From Calliopum simillimum (Eukaryota > Arthropoda > Insecta > Diptera > Lauxaniidae), in the NCBI GenBank assembly GCA_951812925.1, contig OX638370.1, positions 36,149,948 through 36,213,947 of the forward strand: 64,000 nt of DNA, given 5' to 3'. Below, piece after piece: positions 60,100-64,000 of this stretch. The position numbers were made by a program, and so were the translations under genes. How positions within the stretch are numbered: the first letter of the stretch is position 1; every line of letters begins with the position of its first letter. Below the pieces are notes generated by a model that did not search any database, had not been told where the DNA came from, and was given only the letters and a program-made list of their open reading frames with translations.

Positions 60100-60910
60100 T
60101 ATACCTTACATCCAGAATTTATTCACTTTCTCCTTCCCAGTGGCGGATCCAACACTGTCAAGAGGGGGGACGATTGACTACATTTCTAGATAATAACAGA
60201 ATATTTTTAAAATCTTTACATATAATTTAAAAAAAATGAAATCACTTCGTTTGAGAGGAGGGGCCGATCGCCCCCATCGCCTCCCCTTGGATCCGCCACT
60301 GCTCCTTCAGTTTGTGACGGACAGAAGGAGGTGTGGCAGGTAAAGAAAAGTATGTATGTATATTCTTGATCAGCGTTACCTCCAGAGTCGATATAGTCAT
60401 GTTCGTCTGTCTGAATGCCTGCCTGCTGAAATCATTTTAACAAATCTTCAAAACGCAATATTAAAACCGCAAAAGTCATAAAAAATAAGGATGGTAATTT
60501 AAAGCTCAGCAAAAACAAGGTGAGTTCGGACAAGAGGGCCATATAAGCAAAGGTTTCAAAATCCTATAGTGAAAGCGTTTTTGAGGTAATCGAACCAAAT
60601 TTTACTCAGTCACTAAAAGCAGTAAATGCAAGCTCTCAGCATAAACAATGCGAACTCAGGCAAGATGGCGTGACATATCCCATAAAAGCAAAAGTTTGAA
60701 AATGCTATACTGAAAGCGGTTATTTAGATAATCCAGCCAAATTTCCCTCGGACACTGAGGATAATAAATGCAAGGCCTGAGCAAAAACTATGTGAACTCG
60801 GACAAGTGGGTTTGGCACCTCTCATATAAGTTTCAAGATGCTATACTGAAAGCGTTTTTTGAGATATACGCAATTCAACCAAATTTCACTCAGACACTAC
60901 GAACAGTACA
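60100..60910. repeat. Third foldback arm (left orientation), interrupted
   Basis: ATACCTTACATCCAG, TTCACTTTCTCCTTCC and GAAGGAGGTGTGGCAGGTA, then CTTGATCAGCGTTACCTCC, follow the left-arm order. Sub-repeats with CTGAAAGCG and ACTCAGACACTA continue to about 60910. It is split by the hAT-type MITE at 60138-60301. Confidence 0.75.
60138..60301. mobile_element. 164-bp hAT-type MITE
   Basis: The ends CAGTGGCGGATCCAA and TTGGATCCGCCACTG are perfect 15-bp inverted repeats. The 8-bp flanks CTCCTTCC (60130-60137) and CTCCTTCA (60302-60309) differ at one base. CAGNG-type ends with an 8-bp target fit hAT. The AGGGGGGACGA/GGGGCCGATCG interior is non-coding. Confidence 0.85.
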
Positions 60911-61008
60911 CTCAAACAAATCTCTAAGCCTTCACACTTTGTGAAAAGCGTTAACAATCTATGTACAGTTGAAATGGTCCAGGATCGTTGAAAAGGTAGC
61001 CACTACCA

Positions 61009-61044
61009 GAGCCAAGACAAACTAAATTGTCGGGCGATAGTCAC
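61009..61044. repeat. Harbinger terminal remnant
   Basis: GAGCCA, then GACAAACTAAATTGTCGGG and CGATAGT, match the left terminus of the Harbinger element at 35800, except that the GTTCACAC block is missing. Confidence 0.55.
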
Positions 61045-61081
61045 TCAATTGGTTAAAAAATTAATGGAAATTTAACTAGTA

Positions 61082-61994
61082 AGGGTGTAAAATTTGGCCT
61101 GGCCAAACATTAAATACCCTAAACTGCAGTATTTTTAAAATTTTGCTCATATGGGAGGTGCTACGCCCTCTGGTCCGAGTTCACCCAGTTTTTGTCCAGA
61201 GCTTGGACTTATAGTTTTTAGTGTCTGAGTGAAAAACGTTTTCAGTATAGCGTTTTGAAGCTTTTGCTTATATAGGAGGTGCCACGCCCTCTTGTCCGAG
61301 TTCGTCTAGTTTTAGCTTAGAGCGTGCATTTATAGTCTTTAGTATTTGAGTGAAATGTGGTTGGATTATCTCAAAAAACTCTTTCAGTATAGCATTTTTA
61401 AACTTTTGCTTATATGGGTGGTGCCACGCCCCCTTGTCCGATTTCATCCAATTTTTGTTGAGAGCTTTCATTTATGATTCGTAGTGCCTGAGACGAATTT
61501 GGTTCGAATATCTCAAAAACGCTGTCAGTATAGCGTTTTGAAGCTTTTGCTTATATGGGAGGTGCCACGCCCTCTTGTCCGAATTCGTTCAGTTTTTTCT
61601 CAGAGCTTGCGCTTACAATTCTTAGTATTTATGCGTATTTTGGTAGCATTGTCGTGAAAAATACTCCTGAAATTGCATTTTGAATATATTTTTTGTATAG
61701 GCGGTAGGCGTGTCCGTTGACCGATTTCGCTCATTTTCAATCCCCCGAGCTATCTTTGACGACGGAGGCAGTGTATCGAATTTCATAGAATTATCTTGCT
61801 CAATTTTCCTAAAAAGTGTATTTCAACACACAGCCAGCCACCCAGCCAGCCAGCCAGACAGACGGACATGGCTATATCGACTCAGGAGGTGACGCTGATC
61901 AAGGAAATATGTACTTTTCTATACCTGCCACGCCTCCTTCTCTGCATTACAAACGGAAGGACAAAGTGAATATACCCTGGGTGTAGGGTATAAA
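61082..61994. repeat. Foldback right arm
   Basis: It begins AAGGGTGTAAAATTTGGCC and ends GGGTGTAGGGTATAAAAATT. Sub-repeat landmarks GGAGGTGC recur near 61154, 61275, 61416 and 61557 (spacing about 120-141 bp). It contains GTCCGAGTTCGTCTAG-type segments and the CAGACAGACGGACATGGC block near the outer end. Confidence 0.85.
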
Positions 61995-63235
61995 AATTGG
62001 AATTGAAAATCACCTACGCAGTGCAAATCACTAGACCGATACACTATCGTTTTCCTTACAATCGACGAACTGGCGTCAGTAACATTACCATTTCGCTGAC
62101 ACAATCGATACACGATTGGACCATTTTTGGTACTAATGACGAATTATGCATTACATTTGAACCATTTTTGATACAAATGACCGACTTTGCATTACGCTTG
62201 TAACACTATTGCTACAATTGATAATTTAAGTAATTCAATTCTAGTTTTAGGTGTACTCCATTTTAGTCTTCTTACAAAATAACTAGACCAAAGATGGGAC
62301 TTTTGAGACAATTGTCTCCACCGGTCCTACAGGGTAGCTTTCCATCTCAGAGAATCTTCATTTCAGAGACGCAAGGTTCAAGTAGTAAAGGCACCACCAG
62401 GTAACCACCTACAACAGCTCTCGAATAACTAGCCCGAAATTGAGAAATTCTATTATCTATACATTTGGTAATTTTTTAAAAATGTAAGAAATGCAGCCAT
62501 TTTTTAACGGTCGGTAAGGACTGTAAGATTTTCAATATATTCAAATGAAATTATTTAGCAATCGAGGGTCAGTCAAATATACAATTTACCACGTTGAAAA
62601 TTGAGTGTTAATAAGAACAACAACAAAGCTGCTTCGTCAGTGAAATATATTCAAAAATTCATGAAAAACTTACACAAAGAGGACTTGGGGTAATGGAAAT
62701 TTATGCGGTTTTTTACTTGAATGTTTGTTTGATTGACCGAATGTTTCTCCTTGCGTCCGTTCAGACGTCCGCTTTACTTCGATGCGATAATGAAATGCAT
62801 TTTTTTAGTTTAAAAATCGTTCATTAGGAAATCGATTTTCGATCATTTCTTAAGTCAAAACGAGGTGAAATTTTGAATATTTCATAAGGTGTGACGACGA
62901 CAACGACAACAAGGTATGTTAAAAAGCAACAAATTTACATTTTATTCAACAAAATAGACAAAAAAAAAAGGGCCAACCATTTATAGTCATATATTGTAAA
63001 TAATGTAAATTTTATTAGTTGAACACATTTCTATTTCAATGGGTTTCTGCAATTAATGATTGTTGAAACATATTTTTTCCATTTTCATTTCGACCATTCT
63101 TTATAAGTTCCTGTGTGATATAAATATTGTAATGGTTTTATATGTATGTTTTTACATATCTTAACAGTAGGCCTTAAAACTATGCAAGTAATTACTGCAA
63201 TTAGTATCTGCTAATATTCATATCGATAGACCAAC
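61995..63235. other. Spacer, nothing recognised
   Basis: There is no frame or RNA I can support. GGTATGTTAAAAAGCAAC and AT-rich stretches near 62930-63180 show no repeat partner in the window. Confidence 0.4.
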
Positions 63236-64000
63236 GAAAATTGTAAGATTCTTCTGAAGAAATTTTTTATTGCCATTTTTCGATATTCGTAAAACCAACG
63301 GAGTTTTTTTGAGCCGCTAATTTTGAAAGTGGGGCAACGGTAGGCGGGGAAAAAGTAGCAAGAATCGGCTGACTTTTTGTTAGAAATGCATAAAATTGGG
63401 TTCTGTCTTCATAAAAAGTTTAATTGATAATGTAAAATTGATGTCATTGAAAAATTATATCGGCCAAATAACCGATTATTATGGCCCAAAATGTGTATGA
63501 CATGATTTTTGTAAATTTTTTCTATCTAGCTATTCAAAAGATATACCGCGTGGCACCTAATAACTGTCGCACCTTATTTTTCAAAGGAAAAAAGAACTAA
63601 AGGGCATTTTAATCTGAAAACCTATCTATTTTATTAATTTATATAATTGGCTTACATTATGTCTGATTAAGCTCAAATCGTTCCCCTTCAATTTTATTTG
63701 TGAGCTTCAAACGTTTTGGGAAACTCTTACAGACGGCACTAACGACTTCGTCTTGTATTTCATCCCAAATTTTTCTCAAACGGCTTTTGAATTATTCCAA
63801 TTTCATATTTTTGAGGTTCTTTAACTTTTCCAGCATATATCCCCATATGCAGAAATCTAGAGGGTTCAGATCGGGAGAAGATGGAGGCCATTCATCTACC
63901 GAAATAAAACGTGTAATATTTTCTTTGCACCAGTGCTGAACGGTTTTTGCTTTGTGTGCTGGAGCGGAATCTTGCTGGTGGCAATATGGCTCATTGCCGA
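63236..64000 (-). mobile_element. maT-type mariner remnant, running off the window
   Basis: Sequence at 63250-63310 (ATTGCCATTTTTCGA, AACCAACGGAGTTTT) matches the inside of the MITE at 59693-60020. The transposase remnant at 63657-64000 follows. The outer inverted repeat is not seen, so this end is decayed. Confidence 0.6.
63657..64000 (-). pseudogene. maT (DD37D) transposase C-terminal part, broken
   Basis: Read on the minus strand from the window edge: HQQDSAPAHKAKTVQHW, then WPPSSPDLNPLDFCIWGYM. The 37 residues between the two catalytic Asp place it in the DD37D maT group. An in-frame TAA at 63792-63794 interrupts it after KNLKNMKLE. The tail (RLRKIWDEIQDEV ... KRLKLTNKIEGERF) continues in the same frame to the stop at 63657-63659. 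The rest lies beyond the window. Confidence 0.8.

Larger units (their letters stand above)
54488..61994. mobile_element. Foldback-type composite element with long inverted arms
   Basis: The outer arms (54488-55264 and 61082-61994) are inverted and start TTTTTATACCCTACACCCAG. Both run through AAACGGAAGGACAAAGTGAA (inverse in the left arm), GACGCTGATCAAG, a GGCT/GGGT repeat, and several 120-140-bp units with GGAGGTGCCACGCCCTCTTG. A third arm in the left orientation lies at 60100-60910. Between them are two copies of a roughly 515-bp repeat (from about 55421 and 55934) and a 0.73-kb duplication (56484-57215, 57657-59285). No transposase is visible. Long sub-repeated arms are the foldback/Galileo pattern. 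Whether 54488 or 60100 is the true partner of 61994 cannot be decided here. Confidence 0.75.

Noticed and set aside
1..64000. CRISPR arrays, bacterial operons or prophage
   Set aside because: Spliced metazoan genes throughout; the tandem repeats have no uniform spacers.

Overview
The window is AT-rich, intron-bearing insect DNA. The gene models, the transposon types (a DD41D rosa-type mariner, a DD37D maT-type mariner, PIF/Harbinger, a CR1/jockey-group LINE) and short introns inside ordinary coding genes all fit a higher fly. A tephritid-like genome is my best guess, because the rosa lineage was first named from Ceratitis rosa; this is inference, not proof. There is no CRISPR array, operon or prokaryotic feature.

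Four conserved host genes can be modelled exon by exon with consistent reading phase. Dek (+, 2108-11739, 12 coding exons, about 650 aa) is an acidic chromatin protein. Psi (-, 35354-27219, 9 coding exons, about 817 aa) is a four-KH splicing regulator. Fen1 (+, 46191-48895, 5 exons, 381 aa) is the flap endonuclease, with every catalytic residue in place. IntS8 (-, 54207-49064, 14 exons, about 1014 aa) is an Integrator subunit. Fen1 and IntS8 converge tail to tail with 168 bp between stop codons. All four are nuclear nucleic-acid proteins, but nothing here shows they are co-regulated.

The rest is mainly transposon-derived. 1-2107 and the long Dek introns carry several near full-length palindromes (hairpin elements) and a Pol III tRNA-like unit. 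13-19 kb holds MITEs, a 1.02-kb inverted-repeat element, an internally deleted rosa mariner (16592-17512) and a roughly 128-bp tandem array. 19.5-27.2 kb is sparse AT-rich spacer. Psi introns 2 and 8 carry inverted-repeat elements. A deleted Harbinger lies just upstream of Psi (35800-36730). A LINE with an unbroken endonuclease/reverse transcriptase frame and a poly-A tail lies at about 38.7-41.9 kb. Fen1 intron 1 holds an unusual tandem pair of GC-rich palindromes built on GCGTACGC. IntS8 introns hold a tRNA-like unit split by a TTAA-flanked MITE and a GGCCTTATCATGA-type MITE.

From 54.5 to 62.0 kb, starting 281 bp upstream of the IntS8 start codon, lies a foldback-type composite with inverted arms of about 0.8-0.9 kb, internal tandem duplications and at least three later insertions. 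The window ends inside a broken maT transposase on the minus strand. The most unusual items are the Fen1-intron CpG palindromes, the split tRNA-like unit, the foldback composite and the 58.1-59.0 kb element carrying five TATATCACATTACCC boxes.
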